DNA of 64,000 nt from Patiria miniata (lineage: Eukaryota; Echinodermata; Asteroidea; Valvatida; Asterinidae): positions 22,692,927 through 22,756,926 of the forward strand of contig NW_024037063.1 of NCBI RefSeq assembly GCF_015706575.1, given 5' to 3'. Every line of letters starts with the position of its first letter. Positions within the stretch are counted from its first letter, which is position 1. This document shows positions 22,960 through 34,519 of this stretch, piece after piece. Under the pieces are notes generated by a model, which was not told the DNA's origin, did no database searches, and saw only the letters and a program-made list of their open reading frames with translations. Position numbers and translations under genes: made by a program.

Positions 22960-25900
22960 CAAAATAAAAATAACTCAGCCGTCTCATATTTCCCACCACC
23001 ATTCATTACAGTTCCATCGATCTTCAGTCAAAAAGTTTAATAGCAAGCACAGTTGTTTCTCCAAGGGTCCCGTGTGTTTACAGCGATCATGTGCTCAGAT
23101 TTGTTTACAGTTTGAGCATTGCATCCCTTTCTTCTTGCAAGATGAACGAAGACATAAATGTCCGCAACAGTTAATTAATTAAAACAGTACAGTTCTCATT
23201 AACTGTCTAGTGAAATTGCGAAAAATTACGCGGGTTTTCAGTTTGGTTTGTTGTGCGATCCAGTTGAATAATGCGCACCAACCCAGTTCCTTCGTGGATC
23301 CGAATCCTCATCAGCGAAGTCTCCAAGCTCAAGTTGTCCAGGTGGGTGGGGGGGGGGGCGCCATGTGTCCAAATTATTGGCCCCCCCCCCCTCAAATGCT
23401 AAGTTTCATCTGTAGTGTCTGATGCTGTCCAGATTGATCCAAATGTGCAACAACTTCAGGTGCGTCTCCCCATTGCTCTGAGATGTAACTTCCTGGCTAC
23501 TGGCCGAGCCTCTGAAGCCCCCATGCAGTCTGCCTTCTGGATCCACTCATGAGGAGCATTGTCTCCGCCGAAGTCTGATGATTATATTTGATGTATGGTA
23601 TACCTGCAGAAGAAGATGAAAGATAATTAACACTAGTGCTGATCGTCAGAACAATGTTACCGGACAAAGCTCATATAGTTGATCATAAGCCATAAGGAAT
23701 TCAAAGAGTTTTGCACATGCCACTAAATCTATAAAAGCAGTTTTTGACTTTTTTGTGAGGGGGGGGGGGGAAATGGAGTGTATTTTTTTTGGCCTGGAGT
23801 TTCATTCTGTTCATTAAAAGAAGTACTTTGGTATGTAATTCATCATATTTTCAGAGTAAAAAATTGTTTTCTTTGTGAACTTTTACAACCATTACATTGG
23901 ATGTCTGCCTAAGATTTTATCTGTCAGAAATAGGGCATCGGCAGGCCTGTCACTAGCCCTGAGCAACCTGGGGGGGGGGGGGGGGGGGGGGGGGCCATAG
24001 TCCCAACTGGACCCACTACCATAAACAATACAAAAATACATATGAATAGCTTTTGCCGTTTGGGAGGGGGGGGGGCACAATTGCTCATCAAGGGGAGGCA
24101 CCCCCCCCCCTCCCTTGGCAGAAGACCTGGGAATCTGTGTCGTTGGTCTCAAGAGCAGGCTTTTCAAGTTCAGGCTTTTATTCAGATATTTAGCTGTCAC
24201 CTGAATGTGCACAAGTTACTCTTTTGATATTCTGAACGCAATAAAACAAAATGCTTTCAGAGTAACAAATGATTTGAAAGATCTTGGCGGGATTAGGCTA
24301 AAAATTCAGAAATTCCAGATACGATTAAGGATAGTAGAGGCCACGCAATTGATAAAGTCCAAAAGACACTGTTTATTGCTCTTATAAGCACAAGTGCAAA
24401 ATCAGTTACCTTACAATGCCGATAGTCCTTGCTCACAGTTTGTGCAGCAGATATCTTGTGTCTTTCTCATCAGTCTGCCTTCTGGTTGTGACTATATCAG
24501 AAAAAGGAAGAAAAGATCCAAATAAAAAAAAATAAGTGTCGGATGTCAAGCAAGTATTTCAGAGAGAAAACTTAACCTTGGCCCAATTTCATATAAACCT
24601 TAAACACGATTTCACGACATGGATGTGCAAACGGTTGCTCGAGAAGGAGATTTCCACTGTTCTGTCACTCAGTTAAAGCAATCATTTCCTATGAGATAAG
24701 CTACGGTCACTGCTTATGGTATATCTATGAATTATGCGGAGCCTCTGCTAGTGTTATATCGTGTTCTTAGCAGTGCCATGAAATTGGGTCCTGGATTAGA
24801 AGAATTATTTGCAAGGTAAAACATTTTTTCAATATTTTATATTCCCTTTTTCAAGTTACAGACTTTTATAAGTGATTTGGGACACTAATACTGACCCCTC
24901 TGAGAAAAGGTGGGTGATATGAGAGGATCACAGTTCTTGCTGATATGTGCCTGGTAGATCCGACTGATCGAGGCCGAGCGTTGTCGCAGGAAGGCTGATG
25001 TGGTAGAGCCATGATGTTTGCTCCCGCTCTGGTGATGTGGCATTGAATGGTGTCAGTAGTCTACAACCTGGAAATTGGATAAATGTGGAAATGTTACAAT
25101 CCTTGTCATTTTCATTTATTTATTGGTTGAAAGTTGAAGCCAAACATGTTCAAGACACTGTCTGTGGACGTGAAGTACAATTGATTTTAAAAGCGCAAAT
25201 GCAGAATCAGTTACCTTAAAATGCTGATAGTCCTAGTTGACAGGTACTGCAGCAGATATCTTGTCTCTGGTGCGTTTCTCATCAGTCTTCTTTCTGCCCA
25301 TAACTATATCAGGAAAGGAAGAAAAGAACAAAAAAAGATCAGTTGTAAAAAATTAAGTGTTGGATCTCAAGCAAATGTTTCCAGAGAGAAAGCTTATAAA
25401 GAACAATTAATTTGCAAGGTAAAACGATACTTCTACCGTTTGGATTTTGTTATGTTTGGAAGACTATGAACTTTTTTAACATAAAACCCAACTGTTTGGA
25501 CAAGAACGTAAACTTTAAGACTGACTGAAAACTGCTGCTGATTTTTATCTAATTCTGTTGAAGCTGATTAATCTAATGCTCACCTCTGACAAGACACTGA
25601 TGCATCTTCAGGCCACCCACAGCAAGATGAATAGGCCTATCCTGGTTAGATCAGTCAAAACAGGATACCACTCTGCACAATCCACAGAACAACATCCAGA
25701 ATCCAGGGGGACAAGTCTTGAGGCATGTGGCCTAGAAGAGCTGTAGAGAAATGGTTACCTCACCTGGGTTTACATGCAACCTTGTCCCCCTCGCTCTAAT
25801 CTACCACACAATCCAAGCGACTCCACTTGCAAACTGTACGGCGGCAACATCCGGGGGTCTTGTGCATGTTCAAGCCTGCATACAATGGTTACCTCACCTT

Positions 25901-27070
25901 ATGAACATGCAATCTTGTCCCCCGGCCTCTATTCAAGCAGATCTGGTCCATCGTCTGGCCCGGCGGTGAACTAACAACTTCGGAAGACTTCTGCAATCCA
26001 GACATCTTGGTCACATGCTCACAGCCAGATAACGTCTGAAGAGTACCTGCATAACTGTCAACAGATCCAAATTGTTCAAATGAAAGAAAGAAAATTATAT
26101 TTTATTGCTCAACCAAAAGCACCGAGTCTCCCTTTTACCACATGGCTTTATGAAATATGAATGCAATGGTAAGGAAAAAGAGGACATCTATCATCAAAAG
26201 TACGTTTGATGATTTGCAGTATGTTAACTGCCAAGGGCTTTAACCTGCTAAAAGGAAAATGAACTGCCATTGACAAAAAAGTTACTGTCAACAAAAGTGG
26301 CATCTGACAATAAAGCGCCGCTAAAAAATAACATCTCAGTCTTGTACATGCACAGTTATTTATAAAATATTTAAACTGATAAAAAAATTTGTTGATGAAT
26401 AGCTGGGACAGCCCAAGTAGAATAAATGGCAATTTTGGTTTTCTAATTATCCCTGATATTTTTAAAGAATGTTAAATTGTTTAGAGAATTTTTACTTTAA
26501 CATAAAGCAAACCAAAAATATACAGTTACCTCCAAGTTTCCAGAATGAGACATGCCTCCACTGGTAGTAAAGATGGCGAATTCCACTGATCCCAACATCT
26601 GAAAATCATCAGCTTTCCTCGTTCAACATCAGAAAGTCATTGTTCCCCAAAGTTCAAGTCGGTCCTTCCAAACAAGCATCTTCATTTCAAACAAGCTCAT
26701 CCTCTGAGTGTCAAGTTTCCAAAAATGGCATGGAGTTCAAGGGGGGTGTGTCCTTCAATCGTGCTACCATTATGGTCAAGAGTTTCGCAGCAGTTTTCAC
26801 CAAGTCCACACTGTTGGGTTAAAGTCAGATCCATCCTTTTTATGAAAGTTGCTGCAGTATTGACCCTATTGTTGTTCCATAGTCCACATCAGACATGTTG
26901 ATGATAAATTCCTTGTCCTTTATCGTAGCAATGAGTCCCTCGTTGGTTGACGATTTTCCTCCTTCCGCTGTGGCTTACATCATATCTGTTCATCACACCA
27001 TCCATCTGGCTGAGCTCTTCTATAGTTCCCATCCTGACGATGTCATCCTCATAATTTCATAGTTTGTCTT
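22960..27070 (-). ncRNA. Copy Y': second copy of the spliced exon-like blocks
   Basis: Colinear with copy Y about 4.8 kb downstream, in the same orientation. Minus-strand blocks with conserved splice signals are 25,584-25,875, 25,215-25,303, 24,896-25,067 and 24,410-24,491, with a terminal block starting at 23,603. The small 'KTDEK' block is present twice (25,215-25,303 and 24,410-24,491), so Y' has an internal duplication that Y lacks. Frames open in Y are closed here: the 24,896-25,067 block has TGA five codons in, and the 25,215-25,303 block has TAG. Splice sites outlasting the reading frames argues for a noncoding transcript or recent decay. Confidence 0.4.
23946..24135. mobile_element. 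Poly-G-rich DNA element fragment, related to 33,750-33,940 and 36,747-36,930
   Basis: CCTGTCACTAGCCCTGAG, a long G tract, then GGACCCACTACCATA is the inverse of text at 33,860-33,930 (CATGGTAGTGGGCCC..., TACTCAGGGCTGGCGACAG). The shared terminus CACTGTCGCCAGCCCTGAG has a hAT-like look. Boundaries are uncertain. Confidence 0.45.
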
Positions 27071-27179
27071 GCACATTGTCAAAAGTTTATCATGGGGCAA
27101 CTTGGAGTTAAGTTTAAGAGTTTCCCCATAAAGACACTCACATTCTTTTACATGTCTTGCTCTGTACTGGCCATTGTCC

Positions 27180-28765
27180 CAGGTATGTCCAGGGCCAACT
27201 GGAATCAATTTCAGAATTTATCTTTCGTTTTAAGAACATTAATTGTGGTTATAGCTTTAGGCTATTTGTCAGTTCATTTCTTGTTTAAGGTTAATCGTAA
27301 TCTTTTTTTAACAAAATCTCTTTTAATGTGGTGTTTAAGTACCGGTATAAATTTTAGATTTAAGGTGTTCTTTTTGTCTTGCTGATTTTGTACCATTTTG
27401 ATAATTTCTATCCAAGTATAGTTCCATTCCAATTTTCAATTTAATTTTAATTTTAACATAATTTCTCTTTCCCTAGAACTAGAACATGTAGGTGTGAAGT
27501 TTAAATTGTGAAAAATAATTAAGCTGCTTCAAATTACTGCTCACTGACTGGATTGACCCAAAATATACAAATCAAAAAGTTAAAGAGTTGTGCCAAAGAC
27601 GAAATATCAGGCCGCTCAGAGTTTAAATTGTACTTTTTTAGTTTAACCTACATTTATTTAATGCTCTGAAAGTATTTGTTGAAGTCTTACAATTTCTCCT
27701 CCATTCTGTGCTCAAGTCACATGTAAAGTTGACTTGATTTTTTTCTTTTCCATAAAATCCGTTAACACTACACATATTTAAGAATTTTTTTATAGCAATC
27801 CAGCTTTGAAAACCAAACTATCACACAAGTGAACTCATGTTCCCAAGATACACGCAATTTTGTTCAGCCCTTGCAGCATTTTGATAAGTCTGTGCTGGTT
27901 AGTGGTTAAAGTGTGTACCTGTTATGGACATTGGTTAACCCTACTCTGCATTGTGTGCCGTGCTGTTACTTGGGTCAAAATTGGTCAGAGTGACCATTGG
28001 TGTGCTAAAATTATACTATATTGACTATTGGGTGATATGTATACCTGTTATGGCTTGTGGTATGGTGATCTGTTAGTAGTTGCATGCGGGGAATGACCTA
28101 AAAAAAAACACTGCAAGGGTCTACACTTTAATTTGCAAAGTTGATACAAAACGACTTTTGGCATTCTTGGATGCTACAATGTATTTGCAATCAAAACTGG
28201 ATTTACCCTCCTAATTTAAGAGAGTTGCTTTAAATTTTGAGTATATTTTTACATGTACATTAATTAGGTTTAAACTTAGGTATGGTTACATTCATATAAT
28301 GCTGTTTAACATTTCTAATTTATTTGAAAATGTGTTGAAGAATTAATGTTAGCCATTCATTTTTTTGAGGTCTAAACATAAGATTGATTCCTTTTGTTGA
28401 GTAGTGAGTTGCTTTTTAAAATTAGAAGTTTAATTTTCCTATGTTATTAGCTTTGGCCTTAGGTTTGGGTTAGGTTAAATCAATTTGAAGACTTAGTTTT
28501 ATGCATCTATAGTCTTGACGTCTAAACATCATGAAGATTTAGTTTATTTGTTAAAAGTGATTTAAAACAAATTACTCATGTTCCATTTCAGTTTAATTAA
28601 TGTTATTATTAATTTCAATTTAGGCCCTAAGAAATCTGGCCCCAGACTTTACTGGTACGTAGGCCTAATAATAGAGCACAATATTGTTTGACGGGCACAG
28701 TACATTCATGAAAAACCAAGGGTGGCAACTTTGTTGGAAACTTCTGGCATTGAATCAGCTTAACG
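27180..28765 (-). repeat. Duplicated AT-rich block X' (paralogue of 15,500-17,250)
   Basis: See block X for matching landmarks. On the minus strand it directly follows a small block that begins after TTTTACAG at 28,846 and reads DGYHDRDGLQANELWILS before a stop. That is the layout of a last exon and a long 3' UTR. The resulting order X, Y, Y', X' implies tandem copying of a Y-X unit with loss of one X. Confidence 0.6.
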
Positions 28766-28849
28766 GTAGTTCATCCTTAGAAGCGTTCATGATAGTATCC
28801 ACAATTCATTGGCTTGCAGTCCATCTCTGTCATGATAACCATCTGTAAA

Positions 28850-29452
28850 ATAACAAAAGAGAAATCGATCAGTTTTCAATCTACATGTATATAGTTTCAC
28901 ATGTTGAAAGGTTTTGCATATTCACTTCTTTCCTTTTGTCTCTATTTTGGGCTGTCTTTCAGATCTGAAAACTCAAGAGCCATGCACAGAAATGACAACT
29001 TGAGATTGAAATTAGGATTCCAAGAATAGACTATGCACCCACATAACATTTAACTTTTTTGACGATCACATTGCATTCTGGGTATGAATGACAAACAAGC
29101 AATGCAGAAGTTGAACTTGATCTGTATTCTGGTTGCTAATTTTTCATGTTCATATTTCATTTTTCATGATGGCCAAAACTTGAGGGGAAAAAAACGATTT
29201 TAAAAATATTCTACTTCAGTGCAACAGTGTGTGAAATATCTGGATATATAATAGGGAATCAAATATTTCTTTTAGTTCACATAGATTGTTCACATATACC
29301 CAGTATACACTGTGAATATCAAAATACGGCCCACATTGCTATGGCTTACTGGAATCACCAAACTAGGCGATGTTTAAACCAACAAGAGTGCCACGGACAG
29401 ATGACCAGCAGGGTTTCAATTTTTTGATAGAAAATTGGGGTGAAACAATATA
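28850..29452. other. Intergenic spacer
   Basis: No gene or repeat was recognised. Confidence 0.4.
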
Positions 29453-29460
29453 CATAAGGA

Positions 29461-29711
29461 CATGGGCGTCGCCAGGATTTTTTTTAGAGGGGGGCAAAAA
29501 ATTTATTTGCCAAAAAATGCTTGTATTTCTCAACACATTCTCGATTTATCAGTTTTAGAGGGGGGCAGGGACATTTTGCCCCCCCCCCACTCATTAAATT
29601 TACACCACTTTGTCTTCGCGCCTCTTTTTTTTTTTTTTTTTTGCTTTTCCAGGGGGGGGGGGGGGGGGGGGCAAGTGCCCCCCTTGGCCCCCCCCCCTCG
29701 CGACGCCCATG
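29461..29711 (+). mobile_element. hAT-type MITE, copy 1
   Basis: Terminal inverted repeats CATGGGCGTCGC / GCGACGCCCATG enclose 251 bp rich in poly-G, poly-C and poly-T. A perfect 8-bp direct repeat CATAAGGA flanks it (29,453-29,460 and 29,712-29,719). No coding capacity. Confidence 0.9.
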
Positions 29712-29895
29712 CATAAGGACAACAATCCAACAAATGGTGAACACCTCGATGCACATCATGTGCACAGTGATCAAGTGTGACATTCACAGCATTACGTTTA
29801 AGACTACTTCTAGGACCCCTGTATTTAGGGAGATCCTAATGTGACATTGTGACCAGTTTTGGCAGCTAACAACTTTTTTTACCCAATGCTTTCAC

Positions 29896-30654
29896 GGGTC
29901 CTACTAAAATGCGTCAACAAGTGTCAACAAGTGTCAACAAGCGTCAACAAGCGTCAACGGTCGTCAACAAGCATCAACAAATGTTGTATATATGCTATTG
30001 AACACTAAAAGTAGCTTTATATGGTAGTAAAAGCAATAAAGAATATCTTAATGAATATCAATTAAAGTTAAAATTATTTAAAACTTGTTTTTTGAACGCA
30101 AAATGTATGATGAGTTTGTCAATTAGTGTTGGCCGCCATCTTGTTTGGATGGCGCTCATGGGCATCACGGAGGGGGGGGGGTGTAAATTTAATGAGTTGG
30201 GGGGGGGCAAAATGTCCCTGCCCCCCTCTAAAACTGAGAAATCGAGAATATGTTGAGAAATACAGGAATTTTTTTTGGAAAATATGTTTTGCCCCCTCTA
30301 GAAAAAAACCCTGGCAATGCCCATGATGGCGCTCTACAATTCACGCATGCGTAGTATGGCTCTGTACACTTCAAACATGCATAGTACGGCTAGCTTCAGG
30401 TCAACAAAAGGCGGATAACACAAACTCGACAGAGTTGTTGTACGTTTCGTGTTGAAAACAAAACAACTTTTGAAATAGTTTTTACTTTAATTTATACGCT
30501 GAAGGTGTTCTTTGTTGCCATTTCTACCATATAAAGCTGTTTTTGATTTTCCAAAACTTCTACAAAATTTGTTGATGCTGGGTTGACGACCGTTGAAGTT
30601 TGTTGATGCCAGTTGACGCTTGGCGACTCTTGTTGACGCATTTTAGTAGGACCG
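29896..30654. mobile_element. MULE-like element with long terminal inverted repeats and 9-bp target-site duplication
   Basis: The ends GGTCCTACTAAAATGCGTCA and its inverse start arms of about 95-100 bp made largely of GTCAACAAG-type subrepeats (29,896-29,990 and 30,560-30,654). The direct repeat TGCTTTCAC (9 bp) flanks it at 29,887-29,895 and 30,655-30,663. Long inverted repeats plus a 9-bp duplication are the signature of Mutator-like elements. There is no transposase; the interior holds the hAT MITE copy 2, so this element is older than that insertion. Confidence 0.8.
30157..30325 (-). mobile_element. hAT-type MITE, copy 2 (short form), nested in the MULE-like element
   Basis: The same family as 29,461-29,711 but inverted and lacking the internal T-tract and poly-C half. 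Its ends are CATGGGCATCAC and GGCAATGCCCATG. A perfect 8-bp target-site duplication ATGGCGCT lies at 30,149-30,156 and 30,326-30,333. Confidence 0.88.
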
Positions 30655-30714
30655 TGCTTTCACTCTATAAGTAGTAGGCCTAGTCATGGTGGCACAAGAC
30701 CGCAATCATTTTTA

Positions 30715-30780
30715 TTTTTTTTGCGGGGGGGGGGGGGGGGGGGGCAGCAAAATAAGTAATTTGGGGGCAGCATAGAAAAA
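30715..30780. repeat. Poly-G tract with flanking G-rich sequence
   Basis: A run of about 20 G followed by GCAGCAAAATAAGTAATTTG. It may be a further transposon fragment, but no ends were identified. Confidence 0.5.
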
Positions 30781-30850
30781 TCACTGGCCCGGGAAAAGAA
30801 AATAAAAACCAAAAATAGGTTTGGGGAGGTGTTTGTTTGATACTTGGGGG

Positions 30851-31124
30851 CATGGGCGTCGCGAGGGGGGGGGGCAAGGGGGGACACTTGCCCCCCCCCC
30901 CCCCCCCCCCGGAAAAGCAAAAAAAAAAAAAAAAAAAAAAGGAAGAAAAAAAAAGAAGAGAGGCGCGAAGACAAAGTGGTGTAAATTTAATGAGTTGGGG
31001 GGGGTGCAAAATGTGCCTGCCCCCCTCTAAAACTGATAAATCGAGAATGTGTTGAGAAATACAATCATTTTTTGGCAAAAACATTTTTTGCCCCCCTCTA
31101 AAAAAAATCCTGGCAATGCCCATG
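30851..31124 (-). mobile_element. hAT-type MITE, copy 3
   Basis: A 274-bp inverted copy of the 29,461-29,711 element, with ends CATGGGCGTCGCG and GGCAATGCCCATG. The perfect 8-bp target-site duplication CTTGGGGG lies at 30,843-30,850 and 31,125-31,132. Confidence 0.9.
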
Positions 31125-31476
31125 CTTGGGGGCGCTGTTCAAAACAATTAATGTACTATGCCAAATTTAGGGCCATTTCCAAAAGTTTCCAGTCTTAAAT
31201 GCATTCTTTTTCTTCTTTGAAATCAGTGGTTTTCGAGGATTATTTTATAAAGGGAACTTAAGTCCAAGAACCATTTGGTTGATAGTCTGGTTCCAACAGC
31301 CAAACATCATGACGTTGAATAGTATTACGTCAGGGAACCAGACAGTTGACAGGTGCCGTGAGTATAGCCGCAGCATTTTTTTTCTTCTAAAAATGGAACA
31401 TTCTATGCTGAAAATGTGTGTTTCAGGGCCCTATTCCCCTCCAAAAAAAAAATATTTTAAAAAGCTCCAAACGTTT

Positions 31477-31553
31477 TAGCCCCACTAGTGTGGCCGTCGG
31501 TATGCTGCGCTGAACCAAAGCGCAGCATACCGACGGCCACACTAGTGGGGCTA
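31477..31553. mobile_element. 77-bp perfect snapback element with 9-bp flanking repeat
   Basis: Two 35-base arms (31,477-31,511 and 31,519-31,553; outer sequence TAGCCCCACTAGTGTGGCCG) are exact reverse complements around a 7-base loop GAACCAA. The direct repeat CAAACGTTT lies immediately outside on both sides (31,468-31,476 and 31,554-31,562). The structure is a minimal foldback transposon. If transcribed it would form a 35-bp hairpin. Confidence 0.85.
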
Positions 31554-31689
31554 CAAACGTTTGTGCTCCAAAGAAAATAAAGGTCATTCTAACAGGCAAT
31601 TGGCATGCATTATTTTTACAATAATAATATATTCACCAAAACGTAATTTTTGAAGGCCAGAAAAGTGTTACAGTTTTTAAGCCCAATTT

Positions 31690-32210
31690 CGCAAACTTAC
31701 TTTGACTGTTCTTACGGACTTCGAAAATTCTCTGTGCCCGCGAATTACGAGTGTGTATAAAAATCATGTGCGAATATCGTCTGGTAAATCCCTGGTCCCT
31801 AGCATCGGTATGATTCCGAAAGCATTCGGAGGCGCGCACCAGTTTATTTGGACAACGCCCATTCGCTGGAAAATCATGTGCGAATATCGTCTGGTAAATC
31901 CCTGGTCCCTAGCATCGGTATGATTCCGAAAGCATTCGGAGGCGCCGGCGCACCAGTTATTTTGGAGAACGCCCATTCGCTGGAAAATCATGTGCGAATA
32001 TCGTCAGGTAAATCCCTGGTCCCTAGCATCGGTATGATTCCGAAGGCATTCGGAGGCGCGAACCAGTTATTTTGGCCAACGCCCATTCGTTGGAAAATCA
32101 GTCAACCATCCCCGAAGCGATTCCCACACAGAACGCCATGATTTTCAATGTACAGTATGTGGGCGCGAACCAGTTAGTAACCTTCCATGAAGCCATTTTG
32201 GGTAGCCCCG
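31690..32210. repeat. Tandem repeat, about 110-114-bp unit, roughly 3.5 copies, with flanks
   Basis: Units begin AAATCATGTGCGAATATCGT at 31,761, 31,871 and 31,985, with a partial fourth near 32,094. Each ends with a CGCGAACCAGTTATTTTG-like module. The flanks (ACTTAC ... GTGCCCGC before, GGGCGCGAACCAGTTA after) recur in diverged form at 32,515-32,780, where only one unit is present. Confidence 0.85.
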
Positions 32211-33274
32211 TTGGGTTGAATTTTGTGAAAGAATAAGTTAAAATTCATTGCTCAGAAGTTTGCGTTTTTAACACAACAAAAAATACCCCTCAAAAAGTGT
32301 CATGGAAAGTGGAAAAAATGAAACTTTCTTTCCTGGAAATGAGGCCCTAGGAAAATTAACTCTCGACTCGTCTTTCTTACACATTTGCTTAAAATTACAA
32401 AAATTTAAATATCGCACATAGTTTTCACTGTAACTAATTCAGAATTACCTAGGCCCTACAGTGTACGTCTACCTAACTTTCAAGACCAAAAATTGTTCAT
32501 TTTGTAGGCAAAAAAGTAGAAAACTTACGTTGAATGTTGTGACGGCTTCACAAGTTCTCCACCCTCCGTGCCCGCCAATTTTCGAATGTGCAAAAAAGGG
32601 ACGCACATGGTCCCTGGTTCCCTATAATCGCTGTGGTTTCGGAACCTTTTGGGCGTCGCGAACCAGTTATGTTAATTCTTCAGCGCCATATATCACTGAC
32701 AATCATGCCTTCCGCGCGAAGTGATTCCCATAAACATTGTATATGATTTCGTATGTATGTTGGCGCGAACCAGTTATTTTAAATTTGCATAGTTCCATAT
32801 CACAGTAATCCTCCGCAAATCGATTTGCATAAAATGTAGACCTGCAAGAGACTTATTATGGGGAACTGATTTCGATGAATTTTGACCACCAAACAATTCT
32901 CCAAAATTTCCAGTTTTTGGGGTGAAAAGAAATCGAATATTATCTTGTTTACACTATAAATGCAAGATACCTTGCAGGCTTTTAATACCTGGGAAACATC
33001 GGACTTTTCCCAATTTTCAATAAATGCAAGGTTCATCGGTCAAACGTTATATATTTTTTTTTTTTTACTTTTGCCCAATTTAAGTTTAAAAAATATCACC
33101 AGTCCGTTATGATTCATTCAGTTATTCCCATGATTTGAATTTATTTCTTATATGCTTTTGAATTTTTAAGTAAAGATATGTAATAGCCTGAATTAATTAC
33201 TCGACATGAAGTTTGCTGAATTAAAGATGAAAATTCCAAGATGTCCTGAAAAAATTTTTTTATGAGTTTGCAGG

Positions 33275-33705
33275 ATGTATGATCCTAAGACAACAGTATT
33301 TGAAAGTTATATTAAAAACTTAAAAGTGGTTTCATTTAAACAATATTTGAAAGTTATATTAAACACTCTAAAAGTGGTTCCATTTAAATTGGAGGGGGGT
33401 TCACAAGCTTTTCATAAATATCTTATTTTCATCTCTGAAGTGGTCATAAAGAAGGCTTCAAAAAATACAATTAAAGAAATAAATGGAATACAGTTATTCC
33501 GAGCAGATCTGAGGGCAGGAGTTTTGATATGAAGGTGGAGGGGTGAAGGGGGAGGGGTGAAGGGGGAGGGGGGGTGAGGGTGAGTGAAGGCGTGACTGGG
33601 GGCGTGGCTGGGGCTTTCCCCAGACAATGTTGTAAAGGTTGAAATCTATGTTGCTTTCTCCAGCATTCCAAGGCAATTTGAGAATTTAAGGATTTTAGCA
33701 TTCAA
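33275..33705. other. Unclassified sequence in duplication copy 1 with a purine-rich tract
   Basis: Contains two near-repeats of ATTTGAAAGTTATATTAAA and a GGAGGGGTGAAGGG tract at 33,536-33,600. Nothing here supports a gene. Confidence 0.5.
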
Positions 33706-34204
33706 TTGATGATTTGTGGCCCCATTTTACTAGTCCATGGGTTGAAATGGGGGGGGGGGGGGTTCCCAACCCAACCTAAGGCAGGCCCGGGGCTGGTGGG
33801 TCCGGGCCCCACTTTGCGAGCAATTTCCCCCCCCCCCCCAACAAAAGACATACATGTAATTTTGTATGGTAGTGGGCCCCATGGTTGGTACTATGCCCCC
33901 CCCCCCCAATACTCAGGGCTGGCGACAGTGCATTCCAAAACCATTATGGTTTACCATTGTATGTATATGAAACACAGTCATTTCAAAGCAGAGTTTGAAC
34001 AGTTTGACCTCACCATCAACTCAGACAACTTGGAAAAAGCGGTTTTGGCGTTATATTTGATATACAGTAACTGGCAGTCAGTCATTAGAGACTACGCAGA
34101 TGTAAAAGTATCAAAGGAAAGAAAATTTACTTCACTTTAAAATGGTTCCACTTTGACAGTGCAAGTTCACTATCTTCACATACTAAGGCCCCCCAAAAAA
34201 ATAT

Positions 34205-34519
34205 TCGGTCTCTGGTCAGACCAAAGTTCCGGAATTGACGCGGGGACGCGGCTTTTTTTTTCTTTCTTCAAGCTTGGATTGTACAGACAATTAAGGTGGG
34301 GTACTATTTTGCTACTTGGTGTCCTCATGTACATTGGTGTCCTCCATTATTTGCCTTGGTGCTCCCGATCATTTGCCTTGGTGCAATTTCCCATTCCTTG
34401 GTGCTCTTTGGTAAACAAAATTGAGGAGGTGCGGCTGTTGGAGCTACCGCGGAACATTTTGGAAAAAAAAAGATTGACACGCATGATTAAAATCGACGCA
34501 CGCGCTGACCAGAGACCGA
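34205..34519. mobile_element. TIR element in duplication copy 1
   Basis: The termini TCGGTCTCTGGTCAG and CTGACCAGAGACCGA are perfect 15-bp inverted repeats enclosing 315 bp. Internal TTGGTGC-type phrases repeat four or five times. No target-site duplication was found. An open frame of 152 codons crosses it and is not considered a gene. Confidence 0.6.

Noticed and set aside
29905-29985. CRISPR-like array of GTCAACAAG repeats
   Set aside because: Units are 10-11 bp without unique spacers, and form part of a transposon inverted repeat in an animal genome.
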